A DNA stretch of 64,000 nucleotides from SZUA-35 sp965530755 (GTDB taxonomy: Bacteria > Actinomycetota > Acidimicrobiia > Acidimicrobiales > SZUA-35), in the NCBI GenBank assembly GCA_965530755.1, contig CBESNA010000020.1, forward strand, positions 5,890-69,889. Reading direction: 5' to 3'. The translations under genes were made by a program, and so were the position numbers. Position 1 is the first letter of the stretch; each line of letters begins with the position of its first letter. The notes under the pieces are model-generated. The model saw only the letters and a list, made by a program, of their open reading frames with translations, searched no databases and was not told the DNA's origin. Of this stretch, positions 40,756-49,670 are shown piece by piece.

Positions 40756-43700
40756 TCAGGTCGTCAGGGTGTCCCTCACCCGACGCTTCGCCACCTCGAG
40801 GTCGGCCACGGACCGTTCGATCGCGCCCTTCGTGTTGCAGAAGACGAAGCGGCAATCGGTCACGGTTCGACCTGTGACCGTTTCGAGCGCCACGGCGTAG
40901 GACGCTGCTTGGAGTTCATAGGTGGCCAGCTTGGCGTCGATCTCGGCCTCGGTTCGCGCCGTGTCCGTCTTGTAGTCGATCACGACGAGCCCTTCGGGGG
41001 TGTCGACCAGGAGATCGACATACCCCTCGATCACACGATCGCCGACGGGCGCCGCCACGAACAGCTCCTTGTGGTGACGATGGGCAACGGCAAGCGCCAC
41101 TGCCTCGGAGCCGAGCGCCGACCGAGCCAGCAGCGCAACCACTCCTTCGTGATCCGGTATCGACTCGATCGCGCACTGTTGACGAACGTGCACGTCGAGA
41201 TCGACCGGGTCGGCGAGGTCAACCATCTGGAGAACGGCGTGGGTCGCCGAGCCGATGGCCGATCCGGCTCGACCGCGTCGACGGATCGGGACCACACCTT
41301 CATCGGGTTGGTCGGCTCCGTCGTCGTCGCCGCCCTCGATCCCAACGAGGTCCGATTCAACGTCGCCCGCGCCTGCTCGGTCCTTTTGCGCCGCGATGGC
41401 AATACCGGTCGCGGACATCACCCGGGGCTCGTCTCCGTTCGCCACCAGTCGAGCTCGAGCATCGATCCAGGAATCTCGATCGTCGAGCGGCAGCGGAACC
41501 GCTCGGGGCGCGCTGGGCGAAGTGTCGATCTCGAGAGGAGGTGGCGGTCTGCGCCACAGATCGACATGGTCGACGTCGTCCCACACGATCTCGGCGAAGC
41601 TCGAAGCCTTGGTCGATCCCTTGTGATGAGCGGACACCACGAGGTGATCCCGGGCCCGGGTCAGACCGACGTAGAGCAGGCGATGTTTCTCGTACTGATC
41701 CATTTCCGACTCGACTGTCGCCCTCGCCTCGAAGCCGAGGGTCGCTGCATCTTTGCGAACACGGACCTCCGGCGTCCCGTCGTCCCTCCAAAGCACGCCG
41801 ATGCCCGAGCGCCGGTTGGTGAGTTGCGTGGTCATGCCGGACAGGATCGTGATCGGGAACTCGAGCCCCTTGGAACCGTGGATCGTCATGATGCGGACGG
41901 CGTCGTCATCGGTCTCGGGCAGCAGGGGCTCGTGGACTCGGGCGAGGTCCGCTCCCTGCAGCGCAGCCCAGTCGAGGAATGCTCGGAGATCACCACCGAC
42001 CGACTCCTCGAACGACCGAGCCTGGTCGAGGAGAAACCGGAGCCGACGCCACACGTCGGCGGGGCGGGTCGACCCGAACCCCAGCATCGCTGCTTGGCGT
42101 TCGCGTAGGAGGCGATCGAGGACGACCGAGGGGCTCGACCACCAGCGTGCTTCCCACAGCGATCGCAGGTGGGCGAACGCGACGCTGACCGGATGATCGG
42201 CATCGAGCGACTCGGGCGGCGCCGACCGAAGATCCCATTGCCCGCCCGCGTCGACGTGTGTGAACAGATCGGTGTCGGCGCATGCATAGAGCGGCGAACG
42301 CAAGGCGGCGACCAGGCTGAGAGCATCGGTCGGGTCATCGACGGCCCGGAGTGCAGCGAGCACGTCGCTGACCTCCTGAGTGGCGTAGACCAACGTGCCC
42401 GTCGACAGCCGATAGGAGATGTCCCGTTCGTCGAGCGCCGCTCGCAGGAACGGGAGCGATGTCCGGGTCGGGACCAGAATCGCGATGTCGGACAGCTCAG
42501 CCGATCGCCAACCACGGTCGCCGTCGCCGATCGGCCATGCCTCGGGGCGAGCGATCACGTCAGCGATCACCTCGGCGACATCGTCCGCCTCGAGCTCGCG
42601 GAGCTCGGCTGCTTTGACCTTCGGGTCGTCGTGGGGTCCTCCCAACAGGACCGGGCGATGGTCGGCGCCGGAATCGGCTGCACGATGAGCAACGAGCCGT
42701 TCATACGCCGGCTGGCGGTCGTCGATACCCGAACCCATGAGCTGGGTGAACAGGACGTTGATCCAGTCGAGAATCGGCTCGACCGTACGGAAGTTGGTGG
42801 TGAGCCGGGCGTAGGTGCCGTCTGGCCCGAAGCGCTCGCGAGCTTCGAGGAAGAGTCCGATGTCTGCTCGACGGAAGCGGTAGATCGACTGCTTCGGATC
42901 ACCGACGAAGAACAGTCTCCCGCTCTCGACGGCGAGGTCTTGCCATCGTTCGTCGCCCGATGAGACGGCGGCCGCGATTCGTAGGGCCAGCTCGATCTGA
43001 ATCGGGTCGGTGTCCTGGAATTCGTCGAGCAGGAGGTGGGTGAAGCGCTCGTGGAGCGCCATCCGGGCTTCCTCGTTGGCGCGCAGCATCTCGCGGGCAA
43101 GGACGAGCAGATCGTGGAACTCCAAGCCACCATCGGCCCGACGCTGCTCGGCAGCGTCGAGGACGTCTCGGGCGATCGGCAAGACGAACCGTTCGATGAC
43201 ATCGGCCTTCACTCGCTGCACGAGGTCATCCTTGGCGACATTGAGGTCGGAGATCAGCGACCGGATGCCGGCGGCGTCGCCGCCCCAGTTGCCTTTGATT
43301 CCACCCCTCCCCGTGAACTTGGTTTCGGACAGCGCAGCGACGCGGCGGAGCGGATCGGCGATCGCCTGAAGTCGTTCGAGGTCGGGGATCAACGACGTGG
43401 TGAGGTGCACGTAGAGGAGGTCGGTCTGGTCGGTACAGACGTCGAGGCACGACATGACGGTGTGGGCCGCGTGATCGAGGGCCCCGAAGGTGATCGGCAG
43501 CAACGAATCGTCGGTGGCCCCCGCGACGACTGCGGGCAACCGATCCCAGTTCTGGTTGAAGTCAGCGGCGACGTCCTTCAACGTCGGCTGGCCGTTGTAC
43601 ACCGACTCGAGCGGTACGCCGAGCAACGCCGCCCGCACCAGCAGTTCGTCGTTGGCGGGGTCGTCGTACAGGGCATCGACGAAACGTCGCCACCGATCCT

Positions 43701-44118
43701 CGGCCGCGAGCTGGGAGGACACCTCGTCGAGCACACGCACCTGCGGTGGAAGCCGCGCCGACACGGCCAACTCCGACAGGATGCGGCTGGCGAATCCGTG
43801 CAGCGTGGAGATTGCTGCGAGGTCGGCATCGTCGATGGCGACGCGGGCCCGTTCCCGTTGCTCGTCGGTGGAGTCCTCGGCGTCACGGAGCTGCTCGAAC
43901 TGCACGCGGATACGAGCCTGGAGCTCGGCAGCCGCCGCCTCGGTGAACGTGATGGCCGCCACCCGCGAGAGCCGGACGCCGCGGTCGATCACGAGGTTGA
44001 CGATTCGGGCTACCAGCGCGCTGGTCTTGCCACTTCCGGCGCCGGCTTCCACGAAGAGGGTCTGGTCGAGACCGCCTTTGGTGATGAGGTTGCGGGTGGG
44101 CTGGTCGGACGGTGTCAC
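40756..44118 (-). CDS. UvrD/RecB-type helicase-nuclease (AddA-like)
   Basis: 1120 aa superfamily 1 DNA helicase with a C-terminal RecB nuclease. Walker A is VEAGAGSGKTSALV (about residues 23-36), motif II is LLLDEFQDTDP, and the later motifs FVGDPKQSIYRFRRAD, TNFRT, MTIHGSKGLEFP and LLYVGLTRARD are present. The nuclease motif GYVDLLVDTPEG followed by VVIDYKTD lies near residues 1035-1048. It should resect double-strand ends with the AddB-like partner encoded 3 bp upstream. Actinobacterial AdnAB is an alternative naming for such pairs. Confidence 0.92.
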   Translation of the reverse strand: MTPSDQPTRNLITKGGLDQTLFVEAGAGSGKTSALVARIVNLVIDRGVRLSRVAAITFTEAAAAELQARIRVQFEQLRDAEDSTDEQRERARVAIDDADLAAISTLHGFASRILSELAVSARLPPQVRVLDEVSSQLAAEDRWRRFVDALYDDPANDELLVRAALLGVPLESVYNGQPTLKDVAADFNQNWDRLPAVVAGATDDSLLPITFGALDHAAHTVMSCLDVCTDQTDLLYVHLTTSLIPDLERLQAIADPLRRVAALSETKFTGRGGIKGNWGGDAAGIRSLISDLNVAKDDLVQRVKADVIERFVLPIARDVLDAAEQRRADGGLEFHDLLVLAREMLRANEEARMALHERFTHLLLDEFQDTDPIQIELALRIAAAVSSGDERWQDLAVESGRLFFVGDPKQSIYRFRRADIGLFLEARERFGPDGTYARLTTNFRTVEPILDWINVLFTQLMGSGIDDRQPAYERLVAHRAADSGADHRPVLLGGPHDDPKVKAAELRELEADDVAEVIADVIARPEAWPIGDGDRGWRSAELSDIAILVPTRTSLPFLRAALDERDISYRLSTGTLVYATQEVSDVLAALRAVDDPTDALSLVAALRSPLYACADTDLFTHVDAGGQWDLRSAPPESLDADHPVSVAFAHLRSLWEARWWSSPSVVLDRLLRERQAAMLGFGSTRPADVWRRLRFLLDQARSFEESVGGDLRAFLDWAALQGADLARVHEPLLPETDDDAVRIMTIHGSKGLEFPITILSGMTTQLTNRRSGIGVLWRDDGTPEVRVRKDAATLGFEARATVESEMDQYEKHRLLYVGLTRARDHLVVSAHHKGSTKASSFAEIVWDDVDHVDLWRRPPPPLEIDTSPSAPRAVPLPLDDRDSWIDARARLVANGDEPRVMSATGIAIAAQKDRAGAGDVESDLVGIEGGDDDGADQPDEGVVPIRRRGRAGSAIGSATHAVLQMVDLADPVDLDVHVRQQCAIESIPDHEGVVALLARSALGSEAVALAVAHRHHKELFVAAPVGDRVIEGYVDLLVDTPEGLVVIDYKTDTARTEAEIDAKLATYELQAASYAVALETVTGRTVTDCRFVFCNTKGAIERSVADLEVAKRRVRDTLTT

Positions 44119-44121
44119 GAA

Positions 44122-47100
44122 TCAGCCCCCCGACTCTGACGTCTCTGGGTCGATCCACACCAACGCAGGGCGGTGCACGAGTCGACCGACCTTCTCGGCT
44201 GCGTGCTCTCCGCGGTCTCGGTCGCACACGGCGTCGAAGGCGCAGTACTTGCACGTGTCGTTGGTGCCAGACCAGCTGTCCCACTCCCCCGGGTCGGTCG
44301 CGAACTCGCCGGCTTCGATGCCGTCAGCGATCACCGTGAGTACCGAGATCAGCCGCTGGCGTCGCTCCTCGTCCCAGAGGTAGCCGCTGCGGCGATGAGC
44401 GACCGCTTGATTGACCTGCCAGTAGTGGGCCTCGACCTCGTCGGCATCGGCGAACTGGCGAGCCGCCTCGGCATAGATGCCGAGCTGCAAGGTGGTACCG
44501 GCCCGGACGGGATCGCCCTGATCGATCTTGATGTACTCCTTGCCTTTGCCGGTCTTGTAGTCGGAGACGAACGTCCGCCCGTCGGCCGAGCGGTCGAGAC
44601 GATCGGCCATGCCACGAAACTGAAGGGTGCGTCCGTCCGGCAGTTCGATCGCAAGAGGCTCGACCCCCTCGAGGCCGAACGGCATCTCGACCCGAACCGG
44701 CGTGGCGCGGTTGGCGAATCGATGGGCGTTGTCCGAGCTGAGGAAATCGTTCAACAACACCAGGAGGTCTTCCCTCGTGATACGCCAGCGCACGGGTCGT
44801 CCGGTGCGGCCCTGAGCTTCGTAGTCGTCGAAGACCTCACCGGCCAATGATGCGACAGCGGCCCGGTGTGCGTCGCTCCACGGCTCGTCCCACGCCGGCA
44901 GCTCATCGGTCTCCAGGAGCCCTCGAATGAAGGTCTCGAGCACGAGATGCACGCCCGAGCCTCGATCGAGCGCACTGATCTCGACCAGCCGATCGGGATC
45001 ATCTCGCTCGGCGAGTTTGAGCACGTATGCCAGGAAGTATCGGTAGCCGCAGGCCGCCCAGGCCTGGAGGCGCGTGGGCGAGAGCGGACGGTCGGCCGTG
45101 TTGCCGAGATCGTGGCCGGCGAGGTTGCCGTCCCACTTCGTGAACTCGGAACTGCGTCTGGCACGACTGGCCTCGATGCCACGTCTGGAGTGTTCGGACG
45201 CCGGATGATCTGCCGCATCGCCACCGATGGTGACATGGTGCTCGACCGCCGCCAGATCACGCTCGACGATCGAACCGTGCACAGGCGCGGTGGACAGCCC
45301 GGCGTGATGCGAAGGCACCACCTCCACCACCGGTTCACCGAGCGCCGCGAAGTCGGTGGCCCGGATCGGGCGTCCGGCACGCTCGCTGGCCGAGTCGAGC
45401 AACCAGCGAGAAGGAAGCGACTCGCGGCTGCTGCGCAGATCGCCTCGCGGGAACATCAGCGTGCGATGACCTTCGGGGGCTGCGGCGATGGCCGCCAGGA
45501 ATTGCCGATGCTGTTCGCCGAGCTGGCCGGCCCGCAGCTCGAGTTCGCCGTTGGCGTTCGCTCGGGCGGCGTCGGGAAGAACAGCATCGTCGCGACGGGG
45601 CGCAGGCAGCATCCCTTCACGACACCCGACGATGAAGACGGCATCGAGGTCGTGACCGACTGCAGACGAGAGCGGGCCGTAGACGACACCATGGCCGAAT
45701 CGTCCGGCACGGCCACGGGCGACGTCGAGCTCCCCCCGGACGGCGCGTACGAACACTGCGTGACTCGGCGACGGTTCGAGTTCATCGAGCACGGCCAGGC
45801 GTTCGAGCGCAGCCTCGACCTGTTCGAAAGCGATCTGCTCGGCTTCGGGCCAACCGGTGTGCCGGTGGGCCGGTCCGAGCAGTCCTCGCAGCAGCGCCGC
45901 AGCGGCTTCGGACTTGGCCAGCCAGCCGTCAGCGTCATCGACAGAGGCAACCCACTCGGCCGTCGCAGTGATGAATCCACCCAGCTGATCGAGGTCGGCG
46001 CGCTCCCGCTCGATGCGGTCGATGAGCCACGGATCGGGGGCGGAATCCGGTGCGTCGTGGCCGTGGGACCGAGCCCCGCGGGCGATGATCGCCTCGAGCG
46101 TGCGATGTCGACGCCCGATCTTCGCGTGCCAATCGCCGAGGCCGCCGACGACGCCGATCTCCCTGGTCAGACGCTCCCAGGAGGCCGGGCGGACGTTGAC
46201 GCCGTCGAGGCGCAGCGGTCCTCCGCTCACCAGCGCCATCACCCGATCGCGGCGCCAACGCTCGGCCGGCAGCTCGAGCGCAGCGAGCAGGGTGCGGCCG
46301 CTGACCGAATCGGCGAGGCGGGTGCGGGACGGACCGTTCGACGGGATCTCGGCGGCGTCGAGCTGCTGCTGGAGGATGCGGACGTACGGATCGGGAGTGG
46401 CGTGGAACACACCGATGCGGTCGAAGGGAACCCCGGAGGTGGCGAGTTGGACGATTGAACGCATCACGGCTCGCACCTCCTCGTCGGCATCGGTGACCGA
46501 GATGATGCGTTCGGCGACGGGGATGCCGGCCGACAGGAGGGGCTCGTCGATCTCGACACCGACGGCGGCACACAGATCGAAGACGGGCCGGTCGGCGTCC
46601 TCCGCTCCGGTCAGGCCGACAATCGTGGACAGACGCCCGATGCGTTGGAACGAGCGCATAAGCCGAGTGAGCGGCGCCGACATCGGGGACGGCAGATACC
46701 AGATGACGGGCCCGAGCGATTCCGGGTCGTCGGCGAGGTCGGACCTACGGGCCGCCGCTTCGGCGACGTGGGCCTCGTCGTGGAACCCGACGAGAAGGCG
46801 CTGAACCGAACGGTGGAACGCAATCGCCGAGCCCGCTGATCGAGACGCGGTGGCGACGCGGTCGAGCGCAGCATTGTTGACGTTGCTGAGCTCACCTGTG
46901 AGCCGGGCGAGCGCCCGCTCGGTGGCCTGGTGATCGGCGACGGCGGCGAAGTGATAGGGGTTGTCGGCCAGCGCAACCCTTACAGCGGCGCCGAGCACGG
47001 GGTTGGTGAGCGGGCGCCGGTCGCCGAGTCGACCGGCGGAGAGCAACTCGGCGAGCCGGAAGGGGGTGACGAACGTGACGTTCGCAATGCCGGCGGGACC

Positions 47101-47262
47101 GACGGTCCCGCTGCCGAGCATGCGTCTAGCGACCAGCCCGGCAAAGTTGGATGGCACCACGACGGTGACGGGGGCGAGGGCGTCACCCGCTTTCGCCGTG
47201 ACAACGGCGCGCGCCAGCGCCTCGGTTGCGGGCCGGCCGTAGTTGGAGGTCTCCACCGTCAC
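44122..47262 (-). CDS. AddB-like PD-(D/E)XK exonuclease subunit
   Basis: 1046 aa. The N-terminal region resembles inactivated helicase folds of AddB-type subunits. The C-terminal nuclease carries FRGMADRLDRSADG and FVSDYKTGKGKEY. A cysteine in WAACGYRYF (about residue 737) together with CKYCAFDAVC (about 1000) forms the iron-sulfur cluster arrangement known from AddB nucleases. GTG at 47262 is chosen because TAGTCT lies 7 nt upstream; the frame is open 25 codons further. It is separated by 3 bp from the AddA-like gene, with which it should form one heterodimer. Confidence 0.88.
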   Translation of the reverse strand: MTVETSNYGRPATEALARAVVTAKAGDALAPVTVVVPSNFAGLVARRMLGSGTVGPAGIANVTFVTPFRLAELLSAGRLGDRRPLTNPVLGAAVRVALADNPYHFAAVADHQATERALARLTGELSNVNNAALDRVATASRSAGSAIAFHRSVQRLLVGFHDEAHVAEAAARRSDLADDPESLGPVIWYLPSPMSAPLTRLMRSFQRIGRLSTIVGLTGAEDADRPVFDLCAAVGVEIDEPLLSAGIPVAERIISVTDADEEVRAVMRSIVQLATSGVPFDRIGVFHATPDPYVRILQQQLDAAEIPSNGPSRTRLADSVSGRTLLAALELPAERWRRDRVMALVSGGPLRLDGVNVRPASWERLTREIGVVGGLGDWHAKIGRRHRTLEAIIARGARSHGHDAPDSAPDPWLIDRIERERADLDQLGGFITATAEWVASVDDADGWLAKSEAAAALLRGLLGPAHRHTGWPEAEQIAFEQVEAALERLAVLDELEPSPSHAVFVRAVRGELDVARGRAGRFGHGVVYGPLSSAVGHDLDAVFIVGCREGMLPAPRRDDAVLPDAARANANGELELRAGQLGEQHRQFLAAIAAAPEGHRTLMFPRGDLRSSRESLPSRWLLDSASERAGRPIRATDFAALGEPVVEVVPSHHAGLSTAPVHGSIVERDLAAVEHHVTIGGDAADHPASEHSRRGIEASRARRSSEFTKWDGNLAGHDLGNTADRPLSPTRLQAWAACGYRYFLAYVLKLAERDDPDRLVEISALDRGSGVHLVLETFIRGLLETDELPAWDEPWSDAHRAAVASLAGEVFDDYEAQGRTGRPVRWRITREDLLVLLNDFLSSDNAHRFANRATPVRVEMPFGLEGVEPLAIELPDGRTLQFRGMADRLDRSADGRTFVSDYKTGKGKEYIKIDQGDPVRAGTTLQLGIYAEAARQFADADEVEAHYWQVNQAVAHRRSGYLWDEERRQRLISVLTVIADGIEAGEFATDPGEWDSWSGTNDTCKYCAFDAVCDRDRGEHAAEKVGRLVHRPALVWIDPETSESGG

Positions 47263-47269
47263 CCGACGA

Positions 47270-47275
47270 AGACTA
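47270..47275 (-). promoter_or_regulatory. -10 element of the AddBA-type operon
   Basis: TAGTCT on the minus strand, 7 nt before the GTG at 47262. Confidence 0.5.
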
Positions 47276-47300
47276 GGTCCATCGGTGTGACACCTCCGCC

Positions 47301-47383
47301 AACCCGAGGCTATGACCCCCGGAAATGGGGGCCCCAAACCTCGGGTTTGGGCCCCACAGAATCGGGGGTCATAGCCTCGGGTT
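47301..47383. repeat. 83-bp palindromic intergenic element (full copy)
   Basis: Outer arms AACCCGAGGCTATGACCCCC (47301-47320) and its exact complement at 47364-47383 form a 20-bp perfect inverted repeat. The 43 bp between them hold a second imperfect palindrome centred near CTCGGGT. The right 48 bp recur at 36730-36777. Both copies sit between the 3' end of one minus-strand gene and the 5' end of the next, so the element may end transcription or bind a protein. Confidence 0.75.
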
Positions 47384-47403
47384 CGGACCGGTTGGTTGGC
47401 GTT

Positions 47404-49662
47404 TCAGGTGGCGGCGTGGGCCCGCAGGGCGGCTCGCACTTTCGGCGGGGTCAGGGGGAACGAGTCGAACCACACGCCCGTGGCGTCGTACAGCGCCGCG
47501 ACCACGGCCGGCGCATACGGCATCAGCGGCATCTCCGCCATGCCTCGAACACCGAACGGACCGCGAGGATCGGGAATCTCGAGCAACACCGACCGCACCT
47601 GCTCGGGAATGTCGCCGATGCCCGGGATGAGATAGCCCGAGAACCGCGGGTTGCGCACCCGTCCGTCGATGACGTGCAGGTTCTCGCTGAACGTGTATCC
47701 GTGAGCCTGCACGACGGCCCCCTCGACTTGACCCTCGACCAACGCACGATTGATGATTCGTCCGACGTCGGAGGCGACCACCACGTCGTGGACCACGATG
47801 TGGCCCGTCTCGATGTCGACCGAGAGATCCACTGCCTCGGCGACGTACCCGTAGGCAAAGTTCGGGGTTGTCGGAGCACCGTCAGGGTCGAGCATCTCGG
47901 TCGGCGGCGGGGTGAAGCGGAACTCCCCGACCGCCGGGCGTTCGCCTTCGCGCCAAGCCTTCTCTGCCTCCTCGGCCGCGCCGAGAATCGCATTGCCGGT
48001 CATCCAACTGAGACGGGACGCCGAGGCTGAGCCGGAGTCGCCGCTCGTCGCGGTGTCGGAGTACGTGGGCGTGATTGCGTCGACCGGAAGGCCGGTCGCC
48101 TCGGCGGCCATCTGCAGGAATGCAGTGTGTGCGCCCTGACCCACATCGGCGCCGGCGAGGTAGAGCTCGGCGCCGTGAGGATCATCGCCGTCGCCGGTCA
48201 GCACGATGCGGGCCTCCGACCGCTCCGGGAAGCCGAACGAGAAGCCGATGTTTTTGTAGGCGCAGGCAAATCCTCGACCGCGTCGGGTCGTGTCCGCCGA
48301 CGCCGGCAGCGACGCGAAGGCGGCGATCGGCGCGGCGGGCGCCGGCGCGTCCGTCCAGCCGGCAGCCTCGGCGCAGGCATGGACCACCTCCGGAAGACTC
48401 ACACCCGGTGGCAATTCGGTTCCCGTGATGCCGAACGAGCCGTCAGACAACGTGTTCAGACGACGCAGCTCGACGGGGTCCATCCCCAGCGCCGCCGCCA
48501 GCTTGTTCATCTGCGACTCGGCGACGAAACACCCCTGGGGACCGCCGAAACCACGGAACGCCCCGCCCGGCACCGTGGTGGTGTACACAGCCCAGCTGTC
48601 GATTCTGGCGATCGGCACCTCGTAGGGCCCGGCAACCGTCAGGTGGAGATTCCCGAGCACCTTGTTGGACGTGTAGTTGTAGGCGCCGGCGTCGAGGTGG
48701 CCGTCGGCCTCGACCGCCAGGATCCGCCCATCGGCAGCAGCGGCCAGGCGGGCTCGGACCCGTCCCCGGTGCCGCTTGTGGTGACCGACGATGCTCTCCT
48801 CACGGCTCCACTCGGTGCGGACCGGACGTGCGATCCCCAGCGCCGCCAACTTCTGGACCGCGAGCGCCAGGGCGATCTGGACGCTCATGTCCTCCTTGCC
48901 TCCGAACGCTCCGCCGATGGCGCGGTAGATCACGCGAACCCGATCGACCGGCAAATCGAGCGCATGGGCGATCTGCTCCTGGTCCTCGTGAGTCCACTGC
49001 CCGGCCGTCTCGATCGTGATGCGACCCTGATCATCGATGTAGCCGAGCCCTGCTTCTGTCTGGAGGAAGGCGTGCTCTTGGTAGGGCATCTCATAGGTGC
49101 CCTCGACGACGACGTGAGCGGTGGCGAACGCGTTGACCACATCGTCGGCGGAGCCCTTGCGGATCACGTAGTGGTGGTACGCGTTTGAGCCGGCCGGCGT
49201 CTCCGGGTGGACCAGCGGGGCGCCATCGGCGAGCGCGGCATCGATGTCGGCCACGATCGGGAGCTGCTCCCACTCGGCCTCGATCAGCGCTGCGGCGGCG
49301 GTTGCGATCTCGGCCGACTCGGCGACAACGATCGCCAGATGATCTGCCTCCCAGCGCGAGACGTCACCGGGCACGTCCGATCGCTCCGAGACGGTCGGCC
49401 CGATCAACACCGGCTGGTCGAACATGGTCAGGCCGTACTCATTGACGGGAACATCGGCCGCGGTCACGACAGCGACGACACCGTCGAGCGCCTCGGCCTT
49501 CGAGGTGTCGAGCGAACGGATCCTGGCGTGAGGCTGGTTGGTGAACACGACCATCGCCTCGAGCGCACCCTCGACGCGAAGGTCCTGGGCGTAGAGCGCC
49601 TCGCCACTCGTCTTGGCCGCCGCATCCCGTTTGATGATCGACTGCCCGAGACCGCCCTTCAC
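47404..49662 (-). CDS. Xanthine-dehydrogenase-family molybdenum-binding subunit
   Basis: 752 aa large subunit of a molybdenum hydroxylase. The molybdopterin-contacting motifs are visible: YRAIGGAFGGKEDMSVQ, VPGGAFRGFGGPQGCF, GADVGQGAHTAFLQ and EGQVEGAVVQAHGY. GVRGMAEMP near the C-terminus holds the probable catalytic glutamate. It hydroxylates a purine, other N-heterocycle or aldehyde; the substrate loops do not let me decide. GTG 49662 is used; a TTG four codons earlier overlaps the stop of the partner gene and is equally possible. No molybdenum cofactor assembly genes are nearby. Confidence 0.9.
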   Translation of the reverse strand: MKGGLGQSIIKRDAAAKTSGEALYAQDLRVEGALEAMVVFTNQPHARIRSLDTSKAEALDGVVAVVTAADVPVNEYGLTMFDQPVLIGPTVSERSDVPGDVSRWEADHLAIVVAESAEIATAAAALIEAEWEQLPIVADIDAALADGAPLVHPETPAGSNAYHHYVIRKGSADDVVNAFATAHVVVEGTYEMPYQEHAFLQTEAGLGYIDDQGRITIETAGQWTHEDQEQIAHALDLPVDRVRVIYRAIGGAFGGKEDMSVQIALALAVQKLAALGIARPVRTEWSREESIVGHHKRHRGRVRARLAAAADGRILAVEADGHLDAGAYNYTSNKVLGNLHLTVAGPYEVPIARIDSWAVYTTTVPGGAFRGFGGPQGCFVAESQMNKLAAALGMDPVELRRLNTLSDGSFGITGTELPPGVSLPEVVHACAEAAGWTDAPAPAAPIAAFASLPASADTTRRGRGFACAYKNIGFSFGFPERSEARIVLTGDGDDPHGAELYLAGADVGQGAHTAFLQMAAEATGLPVDAITPTYSDTATSGDSGSASASRLSWMTGNAILGAAEEAEKAWREGERPAVGEFRFTPPPTEMLDPDGAPTTPNFAYGYVAEAVDLSVDIETGHIVVHDVVVASDVGRIINRALVEGQVEGAVVQAHGYTFSENLHVIDGRVRNPRFSGYLIPGIGDIPEQVRSVLLEIPDPRGPFGVRGMAEMPLMPYAPAVVAALYDATGVWFDSFPLTPPKVRAALRAHAAT

Positions 49663-49670
49663 ACCACCAC

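Noticed and set aside
44866..46458. Long open frame (530 codons) on the plus strand
   Set aside because: Antisense to the AddB-like gene, with no recognisable domain or initiation signal.
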